Source of the DNA: Harmonia axyridis
Taxonomy: Eukaryota > Arthropoda > Insecta > Coleoptera > Coccinellidae
NCBI RefSeq assembly: GCF_914767665.1
Contig: NC_059503.1
Location: 11,470,001-11,534,000 of the forward strand
Direction of reading: 5' to 3'
DNA: 64,000 nt
Shown: in pieces, positions 20,736 through 32,149 of the stretch
Numbering within the stretch: position 1 is the stretch's first letter
Layout of the letters: each line of letters opens with the position of its first letter
Notes under the pieces: model-generated
What the model was told of the DNA's origin: nothing
Seen by the model: only the letters and a program-made list of their open reading frames with translations
The model's database searches: none
Translations under genes and position numbers: made by a program

Positions 20736-21780
20736 GTTGAGAATGTAACCAGAACCATACATAATTCAAGAAAAATATAGTAAAAGAATTAGCTGATAAT
20801 TTATTGTCTGCAAAACAAACGCTGTCGAGATTCGAAATGATTATATGAACAATTTCAAACTATTCATAGAGCAATTGTCATATGAATAAACCAACGCTTA
20901 AAAGCTCCTGACTTTCCTAATATTTTATATATCACAATGTATCACAACGATTTTCGTCGAACTAACAAACTTCGTAGGTGAACACAAAATAACTACAACA
21001 GGTCACACTAAACCCTGTAGATAATCCAACCTCTCCGTCAAGGCAACGCGGATCAACATCCGAACTACTCCCACACAAAAGAGCGCTCCTGCGAGGCAAA
21101 AAAAAACAAATCGTCTTTCTACTCCTCCACAATACTTGGCGACATAATCACATTGAAAGAGCGGCATTTGCATATAGATACACCTTTTTCGGAACCTGCT
21201 GCAGCGCCCTAATGCCCATGAAGCCCAGACAGCGACCTCTGCGAACCGGCTCAAATTTAATAAGAGTTCCCGTTTAATATAGGACGGAAGGATTAGGGTA
21301 ACATTGTGTAGAAGTTGAAGCTCGCTGGTTGTTACAGCGAGCCGCCATAGGAGAACTACTACGTCGCCATCAGCGCAATCTCGCCTAATCCGAACAAAAC
21401 GAACTCGGGACTAAAATTTATCCGGGACATGACTCTTCTTACGCCCCCTACAAAACCGGTCTCCGCCCGGGCGGGCGTTAAGAAGTGGATATATAAAATC
21501 TCTTTGAGTTCATTATTGGGGTGTCGGTTATCCGGTGGAATAGCTGGCCGTGCGACGGCTTGGTCTTTATAGTCGACATTCTTGCTCGAAACTAACAACT
21601 GTTGTTTGGGATGTGAGTTTCTTGCGGACGTTTTTGGGGGGAATATAAAAATTATAAGCTGAAGCGAAAGAGGAGAAAGGATAAAATACACTGCTTGACA
21701 GTTGAAGTAAATATCTACTGACAAACTGACAATGAAACTGCAACACGCAGAAGGAGCTGTTTAAATTTTGAATTTTGTTT
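20736..21780. other. Unassigned stretch with GC-richer island and hairpin
   Basis: From about 21000 to 21620 the DNA is GC- and CpG-richer. It contains a perfect 8-bp stem (GCTCGCTG at 21320-21327 with CAGCGAGC at 21335-21342, 7-base loop) and TATATAAAA at 21490, which lacks a well-spaced initiator. Minus-strand frames at 21003-21254 and 21359-21724 show no family motif. Confidence 0.35.
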
Positions 21781-23062
21781 GGTAAAACGTAGATAGCATA
21801 GCAAGGAGTAATTGACTAAAATTTGGAGAAAAAAGCGGAGGGTTCACAATTGTTTTCAATAAATTAGTTAATAATGTGTTTGCGATTATCTATACACTCC
21901 TCGATACGTCTCGGAATTGATACAATAAGATGGTCTAATTCTTCTTGAGGTATACTATCCCAAGTTACCTGTAATTCATCTCTAAGAGCCGCCAAAGTCC
22001 GTGGGGGCTGGGGTGAATTTCCAAGCCTTCAAGCCATGATGTCCCAAACATGTTCTATGGGCGCAAGATCGGAAAATCTGGGCGCCCATGGCAAAATATT
22101 CGCATGGGTCGCTTCGAACAATTTCAAAAATACTCTGGCAAGATAAAGTCGGGCATTATCTTGCCCGGGAGGGGAAGAACATATGGCTCCACTATTTCTT
22201 GAAGGTAACGCAGCGCTGTCATGTTACCTCGAATAAAGACTAAAGGTGACCTACTTGCATGTGCAATAGCACCCCATACAATAACGCCTACTGTCCGGTG
22301 TACATGACGCTCAACATCAAACTGAGGTTCACGTCTTTCTTCTCGACTTCGTCTAACTCTTCTTCGGTCATCATGTGCATCCAAGGAGAAACGAGATTCA
22401 TCAGAAAAGACGACCTGATGCCAATCCATATTCCAATATTGACGTTCTCTACACCACTGTAATCGTTGCCGAAGATGCTCAACCGTCAGAGGTGACACAA
22501 GATGAGCTCGATAATGCTGCAGTCCAAAAGACCTTATCCGGCGGTAAACCATTCGGATAGTTGTAGGATGGTCTTGTTTTTCTAACCACTCAACAGCCAA
22601 AGATTGAGTTGTCGCAAATCGGTCTCTAATGACCATAAGTCTTAGACGTCTATCTTGAACTTCATTTGTGCCCCTTCGACGTCCGGTGCCTACTCTTCTT
22701 CGATTTTGAGCATTATCAAACGACGCTTGACAACATTTCATAACAGTAATTGTATTCTTATTCGTACGGTTAGCAATTTCTCGAAATGACAACCCCGCCT
22801 CCCGTAGACCAATAATTCAACCTCTTTCAAATTCACTTATCTGGTGATAAATTCACACGTTCACGTGCTCTAGGCATTTTAACGACAACCAAACATCGAC
22901 TTTGGGATCTCCTCGAACAGCTGGTTTGTTGTGAAATTCAAAAAACTTGCAAAAAACGACTACAATATTCAAGTAACAAAAATTGTTTACATGATAAAAC
23001 CTCCACGATTGTTATCTTTAAATTCAATAATTTACTCCTTGCTATACTATCCATGTTTCACC
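21781..23062 (-). mobile_element. Tc1-like (DD34E) element with both inverted ends
   Basis: Thirty-one-base inverted repeats lie at 21781-21811 and 23032-23062, with 27 of 31 positions matching. The shared inner part is ATAGCAAGGAGTAA. The true ends may extend a few bases further, since TTTGGT precedes both and the right side continues to CCTCTG at 23076. A clear TA duplication is not seen. The enclosed minus-strand gene has its full span but is disabled by stops and at least two frame changes. Confidence 0.85.
21864..22877 (-). pseudogene. Tc1-like transposase pseudogene (DD34E)
   Basis: The start is at 22875-22877 (MPRARERVNLSP). A one-base shift and a CGA-to-TGA stop follow, and then an open run from 22792: helix-turn-helix SFREIANRTNKNTITVMKC, GRRRGT hook, VVFSDESRFSLDAHDD (first Asp), and GVIVWGAIAHASRSPLVFI. 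A small deletion at about 22170 shifts the frame just before GQDNARLYLAR (second Asp). PRFSDLAPIEHVWDIMA carries the catalytic Glu, with 34 residues between. A TGG-to-TGA stop follows, and the C-terminus RRIEECIDNRKHIIN ends at 21864. The parts are in normal order at near full length of about 335 codons, so damage is moderate. Confidence 0.92.
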
Positions 23063-24563
23063 AAAAAAAACCTCTGTGAGCAGTAAATTATTATTGTGAA
23101 CATTGTTTCAAACTGTAGATATTCATATTGCCTTATTTGTTCGGGTTCACAGTGGACATAGTATTCTACTAAACTTGTTGTCAGCGCACTCTAATCAATC
23201 TATTCTTCATAAACGTTCAACGAAAGATTTCCCTTTTCGTATAACTGATTAGTATCGCTTAGCTCAACACAATGATGATAAACAAATTGAAAAGGAGAAT
23301 ATTTGATTGTAAGCCAGCTATAGCATTAAGAGTTTATGTGCCAATGCGACAGCTATTCAAAATCCCAAGCAAGAAACAACCACTGTCTAAACGACAGTAT
23401 TTATTCAATCTTATTTATACCTATTGGATTGACTCTGTCTTTATTTGAAGAAAAATCGAAAATAAAATGACTATTACTCCAATTTCACACTTTATGAACA
23501 TTGGAAAAAAAAACAAATGTTCTGTTTGTTGATTCAGCTCCTTAGTAGGTCAGAGTTTGTGACACCATAGGACCAAAAAAATTGTTTTCAGCTTGTTTCA
23601 AATACTCTAGTTACTTAGTTTTCACTTAGTGGAAATAGAATAACTTTCATTAAAATTTTTATCATACATTTGTATCCCTTGATCTTTTATTAATATAACT
23701 TCCAGCATAATTTGGGGATCTATAACCTGCTGAAAGGATCCAAATCGAAACATATTGGTGATAGGCGACTGCCAATCCACAGGAAATAGTAATACACCGC
23801 AAACACCGCAATTTTCCATACCCAAACAACCACAAACCGGTCACATAGGCCACACCATCGCAGCGCTCATCAGACGACGATATTTCTTGCGGTGTTTCCT
23901 AGATATTGGCGGCTCGGCCATCGACAATTGCCACAGAATTTAATCGGAAGTCAATAGAATGGCGGATCCGCTCCCAGATACGGATTCGAACAATGTTAAT
24001 TAAGGCCAATGTTCGAATATGATCAGCGAACAGGGATTGGGCACGGAGCGATGATTGGATCCTGTCATAATCCTCATGTCCTACATTCGCGCGGGGGATT
24101 CGCGCTAGTTAATGTGGTAGTTCCGGTCCTGCACGGCGACGGGGATTTTAATTCTACCGCGGATATCTTTTCGAACGTTTTGACTGATTAAATCCAGTAG
24201 AACCGACTGCGGGTCTCGTAGTGATAGCGTTGGAGTGCTAAATCGGATTATATTCCTGAAGGGGTTATTTCTCATCGATTCCGAATGGAGACCTATTTTT
24301 GTTGAGGTTCTGTTTGTTGGGGGTATTATCGTTCGGGAATTAAATGAGGGTCGTGTAAATAAAATGGTATTTCGAATGGTGGTCGAAAAGAGAAACTTTT
24401 CAATCTGATGTGACATATATTTGAGAATATTTTTCTATTACTTTTTTTTATTCATTTTCACTATGAATATAAATATTTTCCGTGATAGATACTACAGTAA
24501 TAGTAGATTCGATGAATCAATTGAAAGATGAGTTCACATTTGATTAATTAATGTTGTTCAGCT
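23063..24563. other. Unassigned stretch with GC-richer island
   Basis: From about 23750 to 24240 the sequence is GC- and CpG-richer. An inverted pair ATTCGAACA (23984-23992) and TGTTCGAAT (24010-24018) flanks GTTAATTAAGG. No protein-like exon is recognised. A regulatory element is possible but not shown. Confidence 0.3.
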
Positions 24564-24636
24564 TCTTCGGTGGCTTAGTGGTTAGAGCGTTGGACTTGTG
24601 ATTCGGGGGTTGCGGGTTCGAGTCCTGCTCGAGGAG
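24564..24636 (+). tRNA. tRNA or tRNA-like gene, anticodon read as TGT (Thr)
   Basis: A full cloverleaf folds without an intron: acceptor 24564-24570 with 24629-24635 (two G-T type pairs), D arm 24573-24588, anticodon stem 24590-24594 with 24602-24606, a five-base variable loop, and T arm 24612-24628 with loop TTCGAGT. The A box (TGGCTTAGTGG) and B box (GGTTCGAGTCC) fit the polymerase III consensus, and a T5 run lies a few bases downstream. With U33 in place the anticodon is TGT (24597-24599, Thr). The anticodon stem has several G-T pairs, and a one-base shift would read GTG (His), so identity is uncertain. The discriminator base is G, unusual for Thr. It could be a diverged tRNA gene or tRNA-derived pseudogene. 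Confidence 0.65.
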
Positions 24637-24640
24637 GTAC

Positions 24641-24645
24641 TTTTT
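24641..24645 (+). terminator. Polymerase III T-run terminator
   Basis: TTTTT begins five bases after the discriminator base of the tRNA-like gene, the normal place for polymerase III termination. Confidence 0.6.
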
Positions 24646-25082
24646 CCAGAATTGAAAAATTGTCTGATTGCCGTGAAATCAATTCCTCGGTAATTAATGT
24701 CATATAATTTTGTGATATTCATGGGATCAATAATTAATGCATGTATAAAGAAGTGCTCTACATCATGAACTTCTCGTCAGTGATTCTCTCTCAATTCTCG
24801 TTATAAAACTCAGTTGAATTAGCCAATGAAAATTTGAATTTCCTGGTGTTTTTTCCTCACCTGTACACTATTTACAGGCGTTAGACTCAAATGACAATAT
24901 TTATTTATCTTCAATCCGCTCCCTCAGATCGAAAAAGCATAAATGCTACTTTGAAATGACCTCAATCATTCGGTAAAAATCGAGAATCTAGAAGGTCTAT
25001 CACTTCAACCACTAAGTCTGGTTAAGTCTGATGCTCCATTCGACAACAGTGTCATATTAAAAAATGATACATCTTCTTCAAT

Positions 25083-25895
25083 GTGTCTTTAGCTTTTTAA
25101 TACCTTTTCGATGGAAAGATTCGTCTTTGCTTTCGAAATAGACTAAAAACCTTGGCAATCACTTCTACATTAGAGCCCAAATTATATCTCTGCAGCAGTC
25201 TTTGAAGCTCTGCAAAACTCGAGAGATCATTAGATGCCAGATCTGGAGAAATAGCTGAGTGGCCAAGCAGGTGAAAGAAAAATTCGTTAAATTCTACCAC
25301 GGTTTCATTTATTTATGACAAGGAGGATTGCCTTGGTGGAAGATAATATCTTCATTTTGCTTTGAAGGACTTTTTTCTCAATTGGTGGACTCAATCGATC
25401 CAATAACGTTATGTAATATTCACTATGGTTCACTTTACTTCTCTTAAGATATTCAATGAACAATATATCTACCATGCACGTCCCAAAGAACGGATGCCAT
25501 AACCTTGCCTTCTGCTGTTCGGAATTTGGTCGGCTTTCGCCAATTGTTTCCCACTGAATTCACTTTCACTTGGACTCAAGAGAATATTGAGGAATTAAAA
25601 TTTCATCGAGTGTCATATATCAACCAATTTGTTCTATTGAACAGTTTCAAAAAGCGTTAGCAAGTGCGGCACCCACTTCGAAAAATGCTTTCTCATAGAA
25701 AAATTGTTGTTCACGTAAAATAGTGAATACACTGCCTGCTGTTATCTTCAACTATACCGTTGTCTTGCGGAACTTCAATTTACGATCGCTCAAAACCATT
25801 TCTTGGAGTTTTTTCATGTTTTCTGGAACAACAACCGGATTCGGGTAATCAGATTGTAGAGCATCGTAGGTGGTTCTCCGACCATGTTTAGACAG
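25083..25895 (-). pseudogene. Mariner transposase relic (SETMAR-related lineage)
   Basis: On the minus strand, recognisable blocks run from about 25895 downwards: GRRTTYDALQSDYPNPVVV, LSDRKLKFRKTTV near 25790, a degenerate WVPH region near 25680, YMTLDEI near 25620 (first Asp), EGKVMASVLWDVHG near 25515, IIFHQGNPPCHK near 25345 (second Asp replaced by Gly), and LAS.DL.SFAELQRLLQRYN and GSNVEVIAK down to 25150. The C-terminal block occupies 25083-25140. Many stops and frameshifts are present and no TIR is found. It belongs to the same lineage as 9226-10158 and 45510-46085. Confidence 0.8.
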
Positions 25896-27778
25896 CATAC
25901 CACTTCTCAACCTTTCTTGCCATTTTTTCCCATCGAAAAAGAGTGTTTTATCAACACTTGAAACTCATTTTTATCTTATCATCAAACATTGAAAAATGTA
26001 GCGTCATTTTGATTTAAATATCTAGATCCTGACCTATGTTCCGAACTATTGACACTCATCTTCTGAAGGTTGGTACTAGCGACAAAAAAATTTTGTGGCA
26101 ATGGCAGTGCCTTTCGAAAGCACATCTAGAAGTGAATTGATGGTAGTGTCTTATTTTCTCTTTGATCAAAGATGATTTCCATTTCATCACAAAAATCAAT
26201 GATAATCTCAATTAGCTAAAGGATAGATTAAAATGAAAATGCTGCAGAACATATCTGAATGCATCAAAAATTCTTTTCCATAATTCTTTTCAAAAGTCAC
26301 AAGAGAAGTTGAGAAAACTACATCGCCATTTGTCGGCCTCTCCAGATGCCCGGATATTATTCGACAGAATACAATATACGAGTTTGGAGAAAGGAAAATA
26401 TGGAAAAGCTCCAATTCTGAATATTCTCTCGGTATTCCGCGTATCTCATTTCGGTCCTGCCCCTAAACATGAAACAAATCCTCATGCCTCCGGCACAACG
26501 TAACTTTCTCCGGTATAATTGATATAAACAGATGAATTACCCAATAACAAATATATGTTTTGTCGCTAAAAGCCCGTGCTACAGCCATTGCTTCAATTTG
26601 ATACAAAATCCAATTACAACCACTAAAGAGGGTTTGCTGCTAGTGCTCGAGCTTTGATGGGAGCACTCATTGATTTTATTGATAATTAAGTTCTAATGGA
26701 ATTATATCCTGGTCTCTGATTTCCTGAAATTTCAGCAGGACTGCATCCCCTATACAAATTGATGGACCAAAATGGTTTCAGCGGGAATGAGAGCACTTAT
26801 TGTTGAGTACCAAGATGGAGAACGAATAATCAACAAATATTCTTGAATACAAGCAATTTTGAAATGCATTAGCAGAATTCGAAATAGGTCATTCGAATGA
26901 TGGAATTAACTGTTATTTATTATTTGCTTTTTCAAATATCAAATTTTTAATGTACGGCCTTATACTGCATCAAAAAATATCGACACAAATAATGAAATTT
27001 TCGATCAACAGGTGCTTTTTCATAACATTAACTGTAACTCATCTCAAAAGTTATTAGGCATCAATTTCAATTTGAGAAATATATCAATTTCACAATCGGT
27101 TGAGTCCCATACCAAAGTATTGGAATTTGAATTGTGAATTTATTCTTGATATCAAGGATTTCAGGAGTAGAATGGAAAAGCATCAGCTTTTTTATGATAT
27201 AAATATTATGCTGTATTCATATACACTGTCATGACTCTAAATAATCTTAGAAGTTCTTTAAGATCAACTCACAAAATCAAAATGAAATCTTTCCAAACAA
27301 AGGTATTTCCCCAAGTCTTGCAATTTTGCACATCAAGCTAGCCGTTGGAGCAAAAATTTGCACTATCATGACAGTCAAACTTAAAGGTGAATCTCAAAAT
27401 AGTTTGAGTATCACCCAAGCATTATAATCCTAGAAGAAGTGATGCCTTTAGTTCTTGAATAAGTTAAATTTTATATGGATACCTTCGAAATATTTCATTT
27501 TGATCCATATAACAGGATTTCTAGATTCATTGGAATATTCTCGAATTTTGTGTCCCTTGGCTTCAGAATTTTTCTCTTGTCTTACATTCTCTAATTGCTT
27601 CATCATAAAACGATGATTTTATGTGAATTCGTTCACTTAGTGATTATGGTAAAAAACTGCTCTCATAGAGCTCTGATTTAAAGGCCCTTTTTTTCAAAAC
27701 AGTTGCTGTTGTGTCATCGAATATATGAAAAGGACAGTTCCTTCTGTAGCTCCACAAATATGGCAGACGTTAGGTATA
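25896..27778. other. Unassigned AT-rich stretch
   Basis: No gene, RNA or repeat family recognised on either strand. Confidence 0.4.
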
Positions 27779-28705
27779 GGGTTTTTTTTTCGAGGTATAT
27801 AATATTAAGGTGGCATTTCTGTTCAAGTGTTCAAGATGGCGACCGATTCAACAGCTGTCAAATGATTTATTCTCAGTTTGGTTTGCCAATAGACTCACCC
27901 CTGAACAACGCTTGCAAATAGTGCAATTTCATTTCGAAAATAATGGTTCTGTGCGGAATACGTATCGCGCACTACGTCCATTTTATTTTGTTTAGCGATG
28001 AAGCGCACTTCTGGTTGAATGGCTACGTCAACAAACAAAGCTGCCGCATTTGGAGTGAAGCTAATCCTCAAGTGTATGTTGAAACACCGTTACATCCAGA
28101 AAAACCTCGAGAAAAACTGACTGTTTGGTGCGCTTTATGGGCTGGTGGAATCATTGGTCCGTACTTCTTCAAAAACGATGATGGCCAGAACGTTACAGTC
28201 AATGGTGTTCGGTATAGAGCCATGATTACTAACTTTTTCAGTCCTGAATTGAACAACCATGATGTCCAGGAGCTGTGGTTCCAACAAGACGACGTAACAT
28301 ATCACATAGCTCGTGCCACAATCGATTTATTGAAAGACACGTTTGGTGACCGCCTAATTTCACGTTTTGGTGATCTGTGAATTGGCCTCCAAGATCTTAT
28401 GATTTAACACCACTAGACTACTTTCTGTGGGGCTATGCAAAGTCATTGGTCTATGCGGATAAGCCACAAACCCTTGACCATTTGGAAGACAACATTCGCC
28501 GTGTTATTGCCGATATACGGCCACGAAAATTGGAAGTCCAGATTGGACTACATCCGAGCCAGCCGACGCGGCCATATGCCAGAAATCATATTCAGAATGT
28601 AATGCCACAAGATTATCTTGCGGATAAATAGAATTCATGTCAATCGAATGATCCATCGTTGTTTTATTGCAATTTAAAGTTCTATAGCTCTAAAAAAACA
28701 CCCTC
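27779..28705 (+). mobile_element. DD41D (rosa-like) transposon, internally deleted copy 2
   Basis: The ends are GGGTTTTTTTTCGAGG (27779) and, on the other strand, GAGGGTGTTTTTTTAGAGC. TA lies outside both (27777-27778 and 28706-28707). The N-terminal helix-turn-helix (RLTPEQRLQIVQFHFENNG) has lost its ATG. After RNTYRALRPFY the frame runs into a stop because of the internal deletion at about 27978. The catalytic part then reads ILFSDEAHFWLNGYVNKQ, WCALWAGGIIGPYFFKND, WFQQDDVTYHIAR and, after a one-base insertion near 28370, LTPLDYFLWGYAKSL. The catalytic Asp residues are still present. The joint is identical to that of copy 3. Confidence 0.92.
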
Positions 28706-29804
28706 TATTTATTGAAAGCCAGCACTGAATATACTGATACCCCACTTGGAGTATATCACAAGAACCCATAAAATAATGCATATTCTGATGATTGTATTCA
28801 AATGAAGGTTGTTTTTCTCAGAGTGTTATCACTTTTCATGGTAAACATTATCTTCATTCCAAAATTACGTGTATCACCATTAGAACGATGGGATTCTTCA
28901 TGCCCAAACAACCTAGTTGTGAAGAGATGAAAACTACCGCGGATCAATCTGGCGCATCTAGTCATCTCAATTAATTCATGCCCAACTAGCTCTCAGCTAT
29001 TTAACGTTCATATTGATTCGCAGCAGTATTGGCGTAACAGTTTATGGGAAATACTAACAGCATCAATCATGGCAAGGATCCGACCCTGGTTTCGTCCATA
29101 TTTCGAGTCGAGGATGCTCAATTAGCATCCAAGTTTGTGCACAAACACGAAACGTCGGTTAATGGCTCTGATGGACCGAACCTGATTGAATTTAATTGGT
29201 TCCTTCTGTGTTTACAGAGAAGAGAGGAAGGAGAGTTCTTCTGAGGGCCGAGGAATTTGGCGGATACGACTGGAGTGGATATAGCTGCTCTGGATGAGGC
29301 CGACATCAAAGGATAATTTTCATTATGAATTGTTGTAGAGAGAGCTTGAACGTTTTGCGCAGATCTGATTATTTTGGTGGAAATAAGTAATGGAGCAGAT
29401 ATTGAATTAATATGTTCTGCAATTATAATCCAATATATTTGATGGCAAAAAATAATGCACCTATTGACCTGAATAACTAGGCAGCTTTCAGAGCTTGTTT
29501 TTATTGCACTAATGAAATTTCGAATATAGATTTTAACTTTGATAGATTGAATTTTGTTTTTTAAAACACCAATCTAGAGTCAAAACTTGATTAGTTGCAT
29601 ACTGCATGAAAATATAAAATGGCGTTTTGCTTTAACATATCATTCATCATTTTTCCCTACAATTCTCATTTTTTCTATATTTGCTTCCAATCGGCATCAA
29701 ATCATGATCAAATGAAATTTAAATTTGTAATGTAAACGGGGCATCATACATTTCAACGGATGATACAAAAGTTCAGATGAAAACCACAGCGAAAATTCTC
29801 TTCG
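28706..29804. other. Unassigned stretch
   Basis: No gene recognised. A 66-codon frame at 29044 begins MGNTNS, a myristoylation-like start. It runs into a strong 3' splice-like tract (CCTTCTGTGTTTACAG, ending 29218), so it is unlikely to be a coding unit as it stands. Confidence 0.35.
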
Positions 29805-29991
29805 CGTATAGATGCAGTAACTGGTTTGTGTATTTGTTTACAGAATGAGCTGACACATTTATATTGAAGGGCTTCCTCTTTAACCAAGCAAAATCTTTTC
29901 CATCCTTTCTTTTCACTAACAGTTGAGGACTTTATAATTGAATCTGAAAAAAAAGGGAAGAACATGAAAGGAGTAATAAATGTTAGTTTAT
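29805..29991 (+). repeat. Dispersed repeat, copy 1 (partner at 63820)
   Basis: Starting at CGTATAG, the sequence matches 63820-64000 through TGTGTATTTGTT.ACAGAAT, AGCTGACA.ATTTATATTGA, CCTC.TC, TC..CATCC and GACTTTAT. Both copies are in the same orientation. No coding frame and no TIR are seen. It could be part of a SINE or a longer unclassified repeat whose right part lies beyond the window. Confidence 0.6.
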
Positions 29992-32149
29992 GTTAGTTTG
30001 ATTTGAAGTTAGCGACCCATTCTAAAAAGGAATCTGAAACTGAATGTATAGTTTGGAAACCAATAAAATTTATAAATGGGACAATTATTCGCCCACTGGT
30101 CAATGATTTCTCTTACACCACGCTCACATAGTTGGCTTGCAATAAAATGCCATTTGAAGAGCATACTGTTGCAACGAGCATGACCATTCTTAAGTCGATT
30201 TAAAATACCCCAAATTTTCCTAGGAAGATTGAACTTTTTCTGAAGGTTCAACGATTAGACTTTTGTTGGAGACATTACTAGAACTCCATTCCGAACGCCA
30301 AATTTCCTTGTCACTTTCATTAGATTGAAGGAAAGTATAAATCCATAAAGGTTTGCGTGATTTTAATCTGACAGTTCTAGGATCTGGGAGGAAGAATTCC
30401 AGTGAAATTCGACAGATTGATCATGAGATATCGAAATTTCCCAAAATTGAATTTCTAACCTACCAATGTTGTGATTTCTTCGAAATTTTGCACAATGTTT
30501 TAACCGATTTTCAAATTCTAGTTGACTCGGATATAGTTATTTTTCCAATTGTTGAGAATATAAATTTCCATATAGTTATACCTCCAGAATTATTGAACGG
30601 ATTTTGTATATTGAAAACTGAAGTAAAATATTCGTGGCCTGATCTTACGGACATGAGGTTCTAGAGAAATTGAGAGTTCTAGAACCTCATGTCCGAGAGT
30701 TATCTGGAATCAAATTTGAAATCGAAGTCCTCTTGATATTGCATAGTTAGGATAGAGCTAATCAAAATGCCAAGACAAAATTATTCAAAAGGTCTTGTTA
30801 CAACTCAATTAGGTTTGACCAATCAACCAAACTTTTTTCCAAAATGAGGTTTGTTAATCGAAAAAAAAATTCACACCATACAAAATGTAACAACGTAGTA
30901 GAAATATTCCTGATATTTCTCAGAAGGTCCCAGAAAAACCGGTTCGAAAATACATCTATGAACAAAGCCAACTCTCATTTTTCGATTTGCCCCACGTCCC
31001 AAAAACGTTGGCACCCGATCATGAAACACCTCGCGGAACAAATAATCAATCTGATGGCGTATCCGTGGGAGTCGAGAACGTAGACAGCTTCCCGGAATAT
31101 GTGCCATTCAATAAGGCAACCGGAAACGTGGAAAAAACCGAGGCAAACATCAATTCGGCAATTTCAATAAATCACCCCCGAAATTCTCGCAATTCATCTT
31201 ATTCCGCGCTCTCGGCCGAAATCTGCTCTTTCACAGTAACTGAAATTAAATACTTTATACGTATTCGACAGCACCGTAGTCGGCAGGTAAACATCTCGGC
31301 GCAAGGTTGCAATAAATCTTTTATTAACTTCGTAATAAAACTTTCGCAATAACACCGCTTCTCCCTCTCTGCGTGCCGAATTGAACGGTGAGAGACATGG
31401 CCGGTATCTGAAGCCTGGATCTGCAATAAATATATCTGTGCAGCCCGTCTGTAGTACGTATTAAGCGGTTGCCAATGTATCGGACGAGGAGAATAGATCC
31501 AGGACGGATCTGGGACGCAGATATCGACAACTGTGTCTGAGAACGGGGCGCCAAGAAACCTGGAAAGTCCGTAGTCTTGGGGTAGGGTAGGTGATAGAGG
31601 TGGCGAGTAGGCAGGTCGACCCCTTTCCCTACTTGGTAAACAGATATCGACAACTTCGCCACTATATGTTCCAATCTCCGGTGATGGAAAGGAAAATACA
31701 CATTTTCCCTTCGTCGATATTATTCCAGTTTCCTCCAAGGTTTTTGTAGCTCGGACAATAAGAGGAAGGGGAATCACTTCAAAGGATTCCCCGGTGATAT
31801 GAGGAAGAGAAAATTAATTACTTTCAGGATGTTTGTGGTGGGACCACTCCGTAATGATTGATTGGTTGTGGTGGAGGCAATTTCGTACAGGTTATAGGTA
31901 GCTTTTTGGCGAAAGAAACTTTAAAGGATTTTTTCCTAATTTAAGATTGAATTATTAGTAAATGAAAATATTACTTCTTCTGTGAAGAAGAAATTGTAAC
32001 TGTAATAAGATGTTGAACGTCATCTTCACAAACTTATCTATTCAAGCTGTCGAATCTCGAATCCCATAACAATGCACATTTGTGTGCCTTCTTTTCTGTG
32101 AGCTTTCTCTCCCAAATAATATTTTTTAACCTCATTGTCCTATTGTGAC
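29992..32149. other. Unassigned stretch with GC-richer part
   Basis: From about 31000 to 31780 the DNA is GC-richer and holds a minus-strand frame of about 200 codons without a convincing ATG near its start, rejected as a gene. The rest is AT-rich. The hairpin at 30648-30695 is listed separately. Confidence 0.35.
30648..30695. repeat. Perfect 18-bp hairpin
   Basis: CGGACATGAGGTTCTAGA (30648-30665) is exactly complementary to TCTAGAACCTCATGTCCG (30678-30695), with a 12-base loop. An uninterrupted 18-bp stem is not expected by chance in this context. Function unknown. Confidence 0.85.

Noticed and set aside
21490..21498. TATATAAAA as a promoter
   Set aside because: The nearest initiator-like TCATT is only about 20 bases downstream and no gene follows. 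The same applies to TATATAAAA near 49114.
21003..21724. Two minus-strand frames (83 and 121 codons) as small genes
   Set aside because: Low-complexity, hydrophobic or mixed composition with no family motif, in a GC-richer island with open frames on both strands.
29044..29244. MGNTNS frame as a myristoylated small protein
   Set aside because: The frame runs straight through a strong polypyrimidine-CAG acceptor and shows no homology I can name.
31199..31777. 192-codon minus-strand frame as a gene
   Set aside because: It starts only from GTG, has no ATG until near its end, matches no family, and lies in a GC-richer patch where long chance frames are expected. Kept only as a low-interest finding.
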